Source: Bacteroidota bacterium
GTDB lineage: Bacteria; Bacteroidota; Bacteroidia; Flavobacteriales; Weeksellaceae
Direction of reading: 5' to 3'
Length of the DNA: 64,000 nt
NCBI GenBank assembly: GCA_023458535.1
Contig: JAEWYW010000039.1
Span: forward strand, 1-64,000
Positions within the stretch are counted from its first letter, which is position 1. Every line of letters begins with the position of its first letter. Positions 53,793 to 61,093 of this stretch are shown here, piece after piece. Under the pieces are notes generated by a model. That model did not search any database. It worked only from the letters and a program-made list of their open reading frames with translations, and was not told where the DNA came from. The position numbers and the translations under genes were made by a program.

Positions 53793-54012
53793 TGTATATT
53801 GTTGAGTTTAACAATTCTTTAATATCAATTTTTAATAATTGGGCAATTTGTGACATGGTTTCAACAGAGGGCTGTATTTCATTACGACACCACCTAGAAA
53901 CAGTTGTTTCAGATTTATTTAATTGGTTTGCAAGCCATTTACTTGTTTTTTGCTGTTCAGCCAGTACCGCTTTTAGTCTATTAATAGGTATTTCTTGCAT
54001 AGAAATATACAT
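53776..54012 (-). CDS. XRE-family controller (C-protein-like) HTH regulator
   Basis: A small cytosolic DNA-binding protein of about 78 residues (start taken at 54012, MYISMQEIPINRLKAV; 54000 is equally possible; a longer frame to 54039 would run into the palindrome). Helix-turn-helix in KTSKWLANQLNKSETTVSRWCRNEIQPSVETMSQIAQLL. Its 3' end overlaps the R-M gene by 17 bases, so it is the first gene of the operon and probably times its expression, as C proteins do. A palindrome lies just upstream. Confidence 0.85.
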   Translation of the reverse strand: MYISMQEIPINRLKAVLAEQQKTSKWLANQLNKSETTVSRWCRNEIQPSVETMSQIAQLLKIDIKELLNSTIYNGSSN

Positions 54013-54017
54013 TTTGT

Positions 54018-54055
54018 GTAAAGGTAAAAAGACTTGCATAAATGCAAGTCTTTTT
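54018..54055 (-). promoter_or_regulatory. Operator/promoter of the R-M operon with palindrome
   Basis: A perfect palindrome (54026-54055) with arms of 14 bases (AAAAAGACTTGCAT/ATGCAAGTCTTTTT) around AA. Inside and beside it on the minus strand lie TTG (-33-like) and TACCTTTA (near-match to TAnnTTTG, about 18 bases apart). So a regulator bound there would block its own promoter. GACTTGC/GCAAGTC with a T-run can also form a terminator, so the double role is possible. Confidence 0.6.
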
Positions 54056-54130
54056 TATGAAATTTTATTCGAATAAAAAAATTAATATTTCAATTACATT
54101 AAATTAACTGTAATTTTCACAATGAAATAT

Positions 54131-54430
54131 TTACAATTCAAACAATCTTAGTGGCTTAATAGTAATAATCAATTTTGTGTCTCCATTCTCTGATACAAGC
54201 CCTTTTTTGTCAATAATTTTAAATAGATCATTATCAAAATCTTTTATGATATCTCTTTCTGGTTCAGAACAATTTGCTCGAAACTCAAAATACTCATTTT
54301 TGTTTAAAAGTATTAATAAATCTTTTGTTTTTTCAAGGAAAAAATCATAACCTTTTCCCTCAATCCAGTATTTTCTAGAATCTTCTGATAAAAATGTATT
54401 TGAAAGTTCAAATTTTATAACAATATCCAT
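54131..54430 (-). CDS. Small protein of unknown function (99 aa)
   Basis: A 99-residue soluble, acidic, mostly alpha/beta protein (MDIVIKFELSNTFLSEDSRKYWIEGKGYDFFLEKTKDLLILL...). No signal peptide, no membrane helix, no recognised motif. It lies 76 bases upstream of the palindrome of the R-M operon, on the same strand, in the accessory region. The coding call rests on a normal start, length and composition. What it does is unknown. Confidence 0.5.
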   Translation of the reverse strand: MDIVIKFELSNTFLSEDSRKYWIEGKGYDFFLEKTKDLLILLNKNEYFEFRANCSEPERDIIKDFDNDLFKIIDKKGLVSENGDTKLIITIKPLRLFEL

Positions 54431-54720
54431 ATCTGTATTTTTTATTTTATAAATCTATTACTATTCTCTTGAATACCCAAAAAGTAAGGAATCTATTTCA
54501 GCTCTTTGTTGCTTATAATAATCTGAAGTTTTCAGATCTATTTCATAGGAGATCCTTTCCAATTTTTTATTCTGCATTTGTAAAAAATAGAATATTCATA
54601 AAACCGCTACAAAATGGACGATCAGTAGCAAAATTATTTAATGTCGTTTATTTATAATTTTCATTTTATGATTTTGCTTTTTTTGATAGATAGTTTTTGA
54701 TGTAATTGACAAACATTAGA
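54431..54720. other. Intergenic region, nothing convincing
   Basis: About 290 very A/T-rich bases. A 62-codon plus-strand frame from 54469 has no neighbour or motif and is probably chance. No terminator, repeat or promoter stands out. Confidence 0.5.
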
Positions 54721-55569
54721 TTATAATAAACTTTTAGCTTTTTGAAGACAAAACATCATCTTTTCATCTCTTAAATTTAAAGGTATTATATTGTCAAAAG
54801 TCCTTAGTTTTGTTTCAATAGCTTCCCATAGGTCTTTATTTTCATCCGGTTCAATTGTTATTTTGCTTTGTTGTCTAAACTTAATCGTTCTAATTTTAGA
54901 TAAAATATGGTTAGAGTTCGAAATTATCTCTAAGTTCTTAAACTGATAAATTTCGGTTGATTGTAAAGCTTCTTGTAATAACATTAATTCTAATTGATTA
55001 CGATTCTTAATTAGAACTGTTTTCGCAAACTCTTTTATTATTTCATTATCTACTACTAAAATATAACTTATATGACCACAATTATTTAGCTTTAAATCAT
55101 TAATCCCTTTTAAATACAATCGGCAAGTACGTGAAAAACTAACTTTCTTCTCAAATTCTGGAAGCGATAATTTTTGGAAATAAGTATTTGTTATTTGTCT
55201 GTAAAAACTCCATCTATTTTCAGCATTTTTATGAATATACTCCAATTTAAAGAAGTCTGTTTTGATTCCTTCGATCGTATCTTCAACAATATCTATTACC
55301 GTTGTAAGCGGTAGCATTGTATATTCATGTCTTCCAAAAACAATATAATCCCAGAGCCTCCACTTAACCACTTGTTCAATTAACTCCGCCTGCCAACGAA
55401 AATTAAAATCGTATGTCTTAACAAGATAAAAAGGTTGATTAAGAAATTCTTCATCATATTTTTTTTCTCTTCTTTGCCAATTATTAGTTATTCCAAATTT
55501 TACAAAATCATTGATTGCAAGAACGTACAAAATCGTTTTTACATTCCATTTTATATCTTCTGTTTTCAA
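54721..55569 (-). CDS. GIY-YIG/T5orf172-like protein (282 aa)
   Basis: The N-terminal 70 residues resemble the GIY-YIG-related T5orf172/MUG113 fold: TILYVLAINDFVKFGITNNWQRREKKYDEEF (the Y-V-L and V-K-F-G-I-T...R core) and later the AELIEQVVKWRL glutamate helix. The remaining 200 residues are helical and unrecognised. It may be a nuclease-like DNA-binding protein of the accessory region. First gene after a gap from the transfer operon (it follows in the same direction by about 250 bases). The function is only inferred from the fold. Confidence 0.6.
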   Translation of the reverse strand: MKTEDIKWNVKTILYVLAINDFVKFGITNNWQRREKKYDEEFLNQPFYLVKTYDFNFRWQAELIEQVVKWRLWDYIVFGRHEYTMLPLTTVIDIVEDTIEGIKTDFFKLEYIHKNAENRWSFYRQITNTYFQKLSLPEFEKKVSFSRTCRLYLKGINDLKLNNCGHISYILVVDNEIIKEFAKTVLIKNRNQLELMLLQEALQSTEIYQFKNLEIISNSNHILSKIRTIKFRQQSKITIEPDENKDLWEAIETKLRTFDNIIPLNLRDEKMMFCLQKAKSLL

Positions 55570-55822
55570 AATAATACGTTTTTACTTTATAATTAATGTT
55601 GTACTCTTCAATCTCACACACTAAGGTTGGTGGGAATAATTGAAAAAATAAAATTGTTTAAAGATAAGTCGTATAAAATAACAAAAAATGATTTTGTTGT
55701 TTGGAAAAATATGACATTCTTTTAGCCTTTAATAACAATTATTCTTGCAAAGTTTGAATTAAACAATTTTCCTAAAAGCAAAATGCATCGGAATATGCAC
55801 TTTGTTTTATAATTAGAGTTCT
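55570..55822. other. Intergenic region, nothing convincing
   Basis: About 250 A/T-rich bases between the GIY-YIG-like 282-residue gene and the 59-residue membrane-protein gene. No gene, clear terminator or repeat is seen. Confidence 0.5.
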
Positions 55823-56002
55823 CTAAAATTTTAAATTTTTTAAAACAAGTAAACAAAAAATTATAGATATTGCTAAAAAAAACAAATCACTTTTTTTAGC
55901 CCTATTTCTCCAATATTGAATACTATAATAAACTAACAAAAAAATTGCTGCAATTACCATGGCACTTGGTATTACCGTTTGAAATATTTGGATTGTAAAC
56001 AT
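55823..56002 (-). CDS. Tiny two-helix membrane protein (59 aa)
   Basis: An open frame of 59 codons starting ATG at 56002 and ending TAG at 55823, 12 bases after the stop of the 200-residue gene. It encodes two hydrophobic helices (about residues 11-29 and 40-55) linked by a short basic loop (WRNRAKKSD). The topology, spacing in the transfer operon and lack of stop codons support a real gene. Small membrane proteins next to coupling proteins can be transfer or immunity factors, but no family is recognised. Confidence 0.55.
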   Translation of the reverse strand: MFTIQIFQTVIPSAMVIAAIFLLVYYSIQYWRNRAKKSDLFFLAISIIFCLLVLKNLKF

Positions 56003-56014
56003 AATTTTGATTTT

Positions 56015-56617
56015 TTAAAAAATGTATCTGTATTCAATTTCTAACTTATATAACAAACTTTTTACAAGCTTTAATTCTTCGTCTGGAAAGTACCAAATAT
56101 ATTGTCGGTCATTATAGAAAAATCTGAAGGTTTGAGAATCCAAATAACAAAGTTCTCCAGCTTTGAACATATTTAATATTTTAATGGAAAGGTATTTTAT
56201 ACTTCCAGTCATGTTGTAAGATTTGTAACAACCCTTTGAAATTGTTATATGTTTTTTTTGTTTCTCAATTTCCTCGAAAATTTCTGCCATTTTTTGCTCA
56301 AGTTCATTGTCTTCTTTAGTAAAATAGGATGTCAAAAATAGCTTTAATTCAAAATCATCAAAATGGCTGCGACACACTATGAAATCAAAAAATTCTTTTG
56401 CAATTCCCTGATAATAAAACCATTCACCATTAATTTTTTGTTCCTTTAAGATATTTAACAACTTTCTTTCATAATGACCGCTCCATTGAAATATTTTACT
56501 ATAAATTTCACTATCTAAAATTCCTGCAGATGATAGAATTCCTTTTATTCTTATTTCGGCATTTTTTGAACGACCTACTTTTATTCGGTTTTCATGTTTT
56601 AAAATATATAAATCCAT
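56015..56617 (-). CDS. GIY-YIG/MUG113-like protein (200 aa)
   Basis: A 200-residue protein whose first 80 residues fit the MUG113/T5orf172 GIY-YIG-like nuclease fold: MDLYILKHENRIKVGRSKNAEIRIKGI (Y-I-L, I-K-V-G-R-S...R core) and later YERKLLNILKEQKINGEWFYY (the E...G-E-W-F motif). The C-terminal half is helical with no motif. Its start shares one base with the stop of the coupling-protein gene, so translation is coupled to transfer genes. Probably a nuclease or DNA-binding accessory of the mobile element; role inferred. Confidence 0.65.
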   Translation of the reverse strand: MDLYILKHENRIKVGRSKNAEIRIKGILSSAGILDSEIYSKIFQWSGHYERKLLNILKEQKINGEWFYYQGIAKEFFDFIVCRSHFDDFELKLFLTSYFTKEDNELEQKMAEIFEEIEKQKKHITISKGCYKSYNMTGSIKYLSIKILNMFKAGELCYLDSQTFRFFYNDRQYIWYFPDEELKLVKSLLYKLEIEYRYIF

Positions 56618-58446
56618 TATTCTAAAATTTGTTTTGTTTCATGTATAATTCTGAAGTAATTTTCTGTCATTTCTTGTTCTGTAACAAGCGTCTTTTTATT
56701 ATGTTCACTTTTTGCAAAGTCTTCTAAAAATTGAGTTTTTAAAAATTCTTTTGGCTGTCCTTCAGCAATAATTCCGTAAAATTCTCCAGGATTAGAATTG
56801 ATTAAATCACTTACTTTTACTCTATCTCTTTCCTGTATTGTTTCGCTTTTACCTTTGTTTTGATTACTTTGAGTATGGATAATTGTTCCGCCAGTTCCAT
56901 AGCCAGTATTTTTGTTTACAAACAATCTATCTTCCTTTGAGAACAGGTTTTTGACCATTTCCGCAGTTTTTCCATTGGTAACTCTTCCAAAGAATTGATT
57001 ACCAAGATTTGAAATAATTATCTGAGCTTTATCTTGTCCGTAATTATCCACTAATTGACTAAAATCTTGAACTCCAAAAATGGTGGCTATTTTATTACTT
57101 CTTGCTGTTGCAGGTATTTGCTCAATATTCGGAATGTAAATGGTTGGTGCTTCGTCTAAGAGAACAACACTCTTTTGTTGATTAGGTTTATTCATTTGCC
57201 TCATTCCTACTGAAATAATTAATGAAATTATAGGAGCATAAACCTGTGGTAAAGTGCTATCATTTCCGACACATAAAAAGGTTGGATTTTCGGGATTGTT
57301 CAAATTCAAATCGAGGTCATTTCCAGATAAAATCCAAAAAACATCTTTTGAGTTTAATTGAGCAACTGCTGTTTGAATCGTTGATAATATCCCCGCAACT
57401 TGGTTCTGTGCCTCATTCTCGAGTGACTGTTTCAATGTTGAAACCATACCACCTGCTTCATAATTCTGTGAAATTTTTAACAATAATAATTTGATGTCAG
57501 AATGCAGTAATAAGCTAATTACATGGGGTAAAGTGCAATATTGAGGATGTTCTTCTTTCAACCACCAAATCACCCCTGCAATAATCATCTTTGTGTTATT
57601 ACTCCAAAAATCCGCTTTCTTAATACTCTCGGGAATAAGGTTATTTACTAACGCCTGAGAATATTCAATGGCAATAACGCTTTTCGTTAAATAATTGGGA
57701 GCAATTGGATTAATTCTATCGCTTTGATGTGGATTCTTAAAATCTACATTTTTAAATTTCACATTAGAATTTAGATAACTCCACCTAATTTTTTCGGTAA
57801 GGTCTGGGCTTTTAAAATCATAAAGGATTCCTGTATATTCTTGTTCTGCAATTTGTTTAATTATTGGCTCGAAAATACTTGCACTTTTACCCGAACCTGC
57901 TCCTCCTTGAACATAAATTCCACGAAATGGATTTTCAAGAGTTATAACTCCATTCTCAGTTTTGAAATTTAAACTGTCTGATTTTACTTTTTTTGAGAAG
58001 TTCGTCTTATCGATTTTGGTTTTTCCCTTGTTACGATTCAAAATGTCTTTAGAAATTAATACCAAAGACAGAAATAATGGACAGAAACTATAAATTGCTC
58101 CTGCTTTTGCTCCAAATTTTTGATATGTGAATTGCAAAACAATTCCTACCGAAAAACTGAAAATTAAGTTGACAATTCCAACCCACATTATACCAGTAAG
58201 GATATTATCAAATTTCCCCATTTTATACACTATATGCCACATAGACAATGCTATTAAACTTATTGCAATTGATAAATCAAAAGGCATTTCTAATATCATT
58301 TTCAAAAAGAAAATTTTCGTATTTGACGGAAGAAAAAGCTTGATGATTGGACTAAAAACCATCATCAAATTATAAGTTACTAAAAACGCAACCATTAAAA
58401 ATAGAAATGGTTTTATTATTTGTGTTAAACAACCTGTAGGATTCAT
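56617..58446 (-). CDS. Conjugation coupling protein, VirD4/TraG family
   Basis: A 609-residue membrane ATPase that links the relaxosome to the mating channel. Four N-terminal transmembrane helices (about residues 14-36, 56-73, 84-105 and 118-132), then the P-loop GGAGSGKS (181-188), a TraM-recognition-like segment and Walker B VVLLDEAPTIYIP with the nearby AT-R-S-N-K-I-A-T-I-F-G-V-Q-D-F-S-Q-L finger motif. The order relaxase-coupling protein is usual. It begins 19 bases after the relaxase stop and ends by overlapping the next gene. No other type IV secretion genes are visible. Confidence 0.93.
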   Translation of the reverse strand: MNPTGCLTQIIKPFLFLMVAFLVTYNLMMVFSPIIKLFLPSNTKIFFLKMILEMPFDLSIAISLIALSMWHIVYKMGKFDNILTGIMWVGIVNLIFSFSVGIVLQFTYQKFGAKAGAIYSFCPLFLSLVLISKDILNRNKGKTKIDKTNFSKKVKSDSLNFKTENGVITLENPFRGIYVQGGAGSGKSASIFEPIIKQIAEQEYTGILYDFKSPDLTEKIRWSYLNSNVKFKNVDFKNPHQSDRINPIAPNYLTKSVIAIEYSQALVNNLIPESIKKADFWSNNTKMIIAGVIWWLKEEHPQYCTLPHVISLLLHSDIKLLLLKISQNYEAGGMVSTLKQSLENEAQNQVAGILSTIQTAVAQLNSKDVFWILSGNDLDLNLNNPENPTFLCVGNDSTLPQVYAPIISLIISVGMRQMNKPNQQKSVVLLDEAPTIYIPNIEQIPATARSNKIATIFGVQDFSQLVDNYGQDKAQIIISNLGNQFFGRVTNGKTAEMVKNLFSKEDRLFVNKNTGYGTGGTIIHTQSNQNKGKSETIQERDRVKVSDLINSNPGEFYGIIAEGQPKEFLKTQFLEDFAKSEHNKKTLVTEQEMTENYFRIIHETKQILE

Positions 58447-58465
58447 TTTTTATTCTATTTAAGGT

Positions 58466-59602
58466 TTAAATTTCTATTGATTTACTATTGTTCAAGTTCT
58501 TATCAAGATTCAGTTTTGATATCTCTTCTATTTGTGTCGCCATTATTTGTCTAATCTCGATATCTAATGAAAATTCATAAGTGCGGTTTTTTAAAAACTC
58601 TTCTTTTAACTGAGTAAAAGTTTTCTTTTTTCCAACTTGTAAAACATCCGCAACCCCAATTTTCAAATCTTTTGTGCCTGATTCTAAGAGTTTTTCAGAT
58701 TTGTAAATTCCTAAATCGGTGATTTTTCCAGTTTTGTTTTTTATAATAGAAACATCATAGCCTAAAGAATTCATATAACCTGTGTATTTGGAAGATGATT
58801 GAGGGTTTAATTTCATTACCTTCTTATGAGCTTCAAAGATTCTCGAAGTCTTTTCTGTCATTACCAAATCATATTTTAGAGTCTTTTGAACTTCTGAAGA
58901 AATAGACCTTTTAACATCCGATAGCTTAAATTCATTTTCAGAATTTCTTTCTTTAATTCTAAAACCTTGTAATTTTCCTGCTCGATTAATTGTAGGCTTA
59001 ATTTCATATCCAACCGATTTCATGTATTCCATGTATTTTGAAATGCTTTTAGGCTTTAAACTCATCACTTGTTTATGAGCTTCAAACATTTTTTGTTTTA
59101 TCTCTTTGAACTGATTCAAGGCATTTTCTCTTTTAGCCTCCATAATATCTTTTGCAGAAATAAGTCCTCGTTCCTTTGCAATTTTATGCACAGCATCGTG
59201 AGATTTTAGCACCAAATAATTATCCTTCATCGCCGTTTTATTTCCGACTATACGATTTATCAAGAGATGCACATGTTTGTGATTACGCTCTGTGTGAACT
59301 ATTGCCAAATAAGCTTGTTTTTCTGGATCTACTCCTATTCGTCTCATAAAATCCTGACTGATTTCTTTCAATTCTTTATCTGTAAGCTTTTGACCGTCTT
59401 TTGGGTCTGGACTTATATAAGCGGTGATAAATTTCTTTTGACAATTAACATTTTCAGATTGTTGCATTCTAAAGCTTTGCATAATTTCCGTAGAAGTTTC
59501 CCCGTACAATAAGTTTCTATCCAATTCATAACCTTTATGTTCTGCAATTAAATAATCCACTCCTTGCGAACTTCCTTTTATAGATTTTGCACTTGCTGTC
59601 AT
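58466..59602 (-). CDS. Mobilization relaxase (MOBP-like)
   Basis: Nicks oriT and leads the strand into the recipient. 378 residues. The N-terminal relaxase domain has TASAKSIKGSSQGVDYLIAE, and the metal-binding three-His motif H103-x4-H108-x-H110-x-H112 in HTERNHKHVHLLINR. The C-terminal half holds two copies of a 65-80 residue segment (about 172-236 and 255-320), both starting F-E-A-H-K-x-V-M-x-L-x-P and with Y-x-x-Y-M-x-S-x-G-Y. Start overlaps the mobC-like gene by 4 bases (ATGA). The coupling gene follows in the same operon. Confidence 0.93.
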   Translation of the reverse strand: MTASAKSIKGSSQGVDYLIAEHKGYELDRNLLYGETSTEIMQSFRMQQSENVNCQKKFITAYISPDPKDGQKLTDKELKEISQDFMRRIGVDPEKQAYLAIVHTERNHKHVHLLINRIVGNKTAMKDNYLVLKSHDAVHKIAKERGLISAKDIMEAKRENALNQFKEIKQKMFEAHKQVMSLKPKSISKYMEYMKSVGYEIKPTINRAGKLQGFRIKERNSENEFKLSDVKRSISSEVQKTLKYDLVMTEKTSRIFEAHKKVMKLNPQSSSKYTGYMNSLGYDVSIIKNKTGKITDLGIYKSEKLLESGTKDLKIGVADVLQVGKKKTFTQLKEEFLKNRTYEFSLDIEIRQIMATQIEEISKLNLDKNLNNSKSIEI

Positions 59603-59901
59603 CGTAGAAATTTTTTGATTTCTATTTTGATTTGTTCATTAATCCATCTCAACTCTCGAATGAGTTCCTCACGATTTTCCTTGCTTAAAATATTGCTTAA
59701 ATTTTTTAGCGAATTGCTTATCGTGGTTAAATCTTTCCAAGCGTCTATTTCCTCTTTTGAAAATCTATAATTCAGTTTTTTTTCTAACCCAGACTTTCTC
59801 AAATATTCGGAAGTATTCACGCCTACTTTTTCCGCTTTTTGAAAAATCTCTTTCTTTTCAATTTCGGAAACTCGTATCTCAATTTTCTTGTCTCTATTCA
59901 T
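59599..59901 (-). CDS. MobC-like relaxosome protein (RHH)
   Basis: A DNA-binding helper of the relaxase. The start is set at 59901 (MNRDKKIEIRVSEIEKKEIFQK), 43 codons inside the longest frame, because the segment before it is a Gly/Arg/Ser-rich, non-coding-looking stretch and overlaps the candidate oriT. 100 residues: ribbon-helix-helix motif IEIRVSEIEKKEIFQKAEKVGVNTSEYLRKSGL and a helical C-terminus of the MobC/BfmB kind. It overlaps the relaxase gene by 4 bases. Confidence 0.85.
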   Translation of the reverse strand: MNRDKKIEIRVSEIEKKEIFQKAEKVGVNTSEYLRKSGLEKKLNYRFSKEEIDAWKDLTTISNSLKNLSNILSKENREELIRELRWINEQIKIEIKKFLR

Positions 59902-60037
59902 TGTAAAAAGTTTAAAAATTTTGCGACCATCGGGAGCAAAACGAGAGGGACTTAAGGACAGATAAAACGAAATGTAGCGTAGCGGAATTTGGTTTTGTCT
60001 GGACAAAGTCACTTCTCGACCTATGCACACGCAAACA
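59902..60037. other. Candidate origin of transfer (oriT)
   Basis: Non-coding gap upstream of mobC and downstream of the primase gene, the normal place for oriT. It contains a 15-bp imperfect inverted repeat at 59959-59973 and 59987-60001 (CAGATAAAACGAAAT / ATTTGGTTTTGTCTG, two mismatches as T-G/G-T pairs), around a 13-base centre with a GTAGC-GTAGC direct repeat. A relaxase nick site probably lies 3' of the inverted repeat. Inference from position and symmetry. Confidence 0.55.
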
Positions 60038-60871
60038 TTATTTTACATTTTGCTTATCAATTAAAAAATCGTTTAAATCTTTAAAATGGGAGTACAATTC
60101 GGAGCGGTCTTTTGCATTTGAAAACACACTTTTTATCTCATTTTTTGTTTTCAATCCTGCGCAATCATTATCCAGAAAAAGTTTAATATTTTCAAATTTT
60201 TCAAGTTCAGATATTGCTTTTTTTAACATCGAAACTGAATTTAAAATGATTAAACTTTCTTCAAAATTCGGATGCATTTCGACGTAGGAAAGCGCGTCAA
60301 TAAATCCTTCAAAAACGCAAACAGATTTTTCAGATTTTTTGATTATTGAAATGTCTTTTGAAGTACATCCTTTATAAAAACTATTTCTTAATTCATAGCC
60401 TTGAGATTGATTTTCAAAACCTACAGCATACAATTTTTTTTGATTGATTGTAAATTTAATTTCTTTGAGAAATGGGAATGATATTTGGCTTAAACCTCTA
60501 GATTTTAAATATTTTTTCAAATAAATATTCGAAAGTGGTTTAATATCATTCACTTTAATTGTTGAAGTTTTCGAAATCTGCTGTTGCTTTTGAAAAGAAA
60601 AATTAAAATTTCTTTCTTCTATCCAGTTCAGAGCTTCAGAAACTGTACAATTAAAATATCTAATGATGAAATCAATGGTCTTGCCGCCGATACCTTCTGA
60701 GAATAGATACCATACGTTTCGGCATCTACAAAGTTTAAAAGAGGCTTGGGTTTCTGTTCCGAAAGGATTAAGAAACCAAGCTTCTTTTTCATTGCTTTTA
60801 ATTGGAAGGTGTCCGAGAGAAAGGAGGACTTCTTCCAATCTTATATTTTCATTTACATTTTGACAATTCAT
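60038..60871 (-). CDS. TOPRIM-domain DNA primase-like protein
   Basis: A 277-residue primase-like protein. N-terminal part resembles a CHC2 zinc-finger-type domain (LEEVLLSLGHLPIKSNEKEAWFLNPFGTETQASFKLCRCRNVWYLF...GGKTIDFIIRY), although its Cys set is degenerate. The TOPRIM core is in CVFEGFIDALSYVEM (Glu) and LFLDNDCAGLKTKNEI (D-x-D). So it is probably a primase for the element's own replication or for priming of the transferred strand. It lies upstream of the oriT candidate and downstream of the iteron-like gap. Confidence 0.85.
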   Translation of the reverse strand: MNCQNVNENIRLEEVLLSLGHLPIKSNEKEAWFLNPFGTETQASFKLCRCRNVWYLFSEGIGGKTIDFIIRYFNCTVSEALNWIEERNFNFSFQKQQQISKTSTIKVNDIKPLSNIYLKKYLKSRGLSQISFPFLKEIKFTINQKKLYAVGFENQSQGYELRNSFYKGCTSKDISIIKKSEKSVCVFEGFIDALSYVEMHPNFEESLIILNSVSMLKKAISELEKFENIKLFLDNDCAGLKTKNEIKSVFSNAKDRSELYSHFKDLNDFLIDKQNVK

Positions 60872-60907
60872 AAGTGTAATTTTTTCGGGTTAGAGTGGTG
60901 TGGAATT

Positions 60908-61061
60908 TTGATGAATTGATGATAAAACCGTGTAATTATTTATTTTACTGTACTTTATGTTCTCATCAAACTCTCATCAATTCATCAAACTGATGTTTAA
61001 TCTTCTCATCAATCTCTCATCAAAAAATGTTAATTTTTATTTTGATGAGCTTTTTGATGAG
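60908..61061. repeat. Iteron-like CTCATCAA/TTGATGAG repeats, candidate origin
   Basis: In a 222-base gap before the primase gene there are four exact CTCATCAA (60962-60969, 60973-60980, 61005-61012, 61016-61023) and two exact copies on the other strand, TTGATGAG (61042-61049 and 61054-61061). Close variants lie at 60908-60915 (TTGATGAA), 60916-60923 (TTGATGAT) and 60981-60988 (TTCATCAA). They come in pairs spaced 11-12 bases apart, about one helix turn. The layout resembles iterons of a replication origin, next to the primase and ATPase genes. Confidence 0.6.
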
Positions 61062-61093
61062 AATTATTTTATTGATTTTCAGTTGTTTATTAT

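Noticed and set aside
54469..54657. Plus-strand 62-codon frame in the gap after the 99-residue gene
   Set aside because: Alone on the opposite strand, no start context, no recognisable composition; probably chance in A/T-rich DNA.
59902..60030. MobC gene starting at the upstream ATG (60030)
   Set aside because: The extra 43 codons have unlike composition and cover the inverted repeat; the internal ATG at 59901 gives the normal ribbon-helix-helix start.
60908..61061. CRISPR array
   Set aside because: Repeat units are only 8 bases with irregular spacing, both orientations, and there are no spacers of constant size or cas genes.
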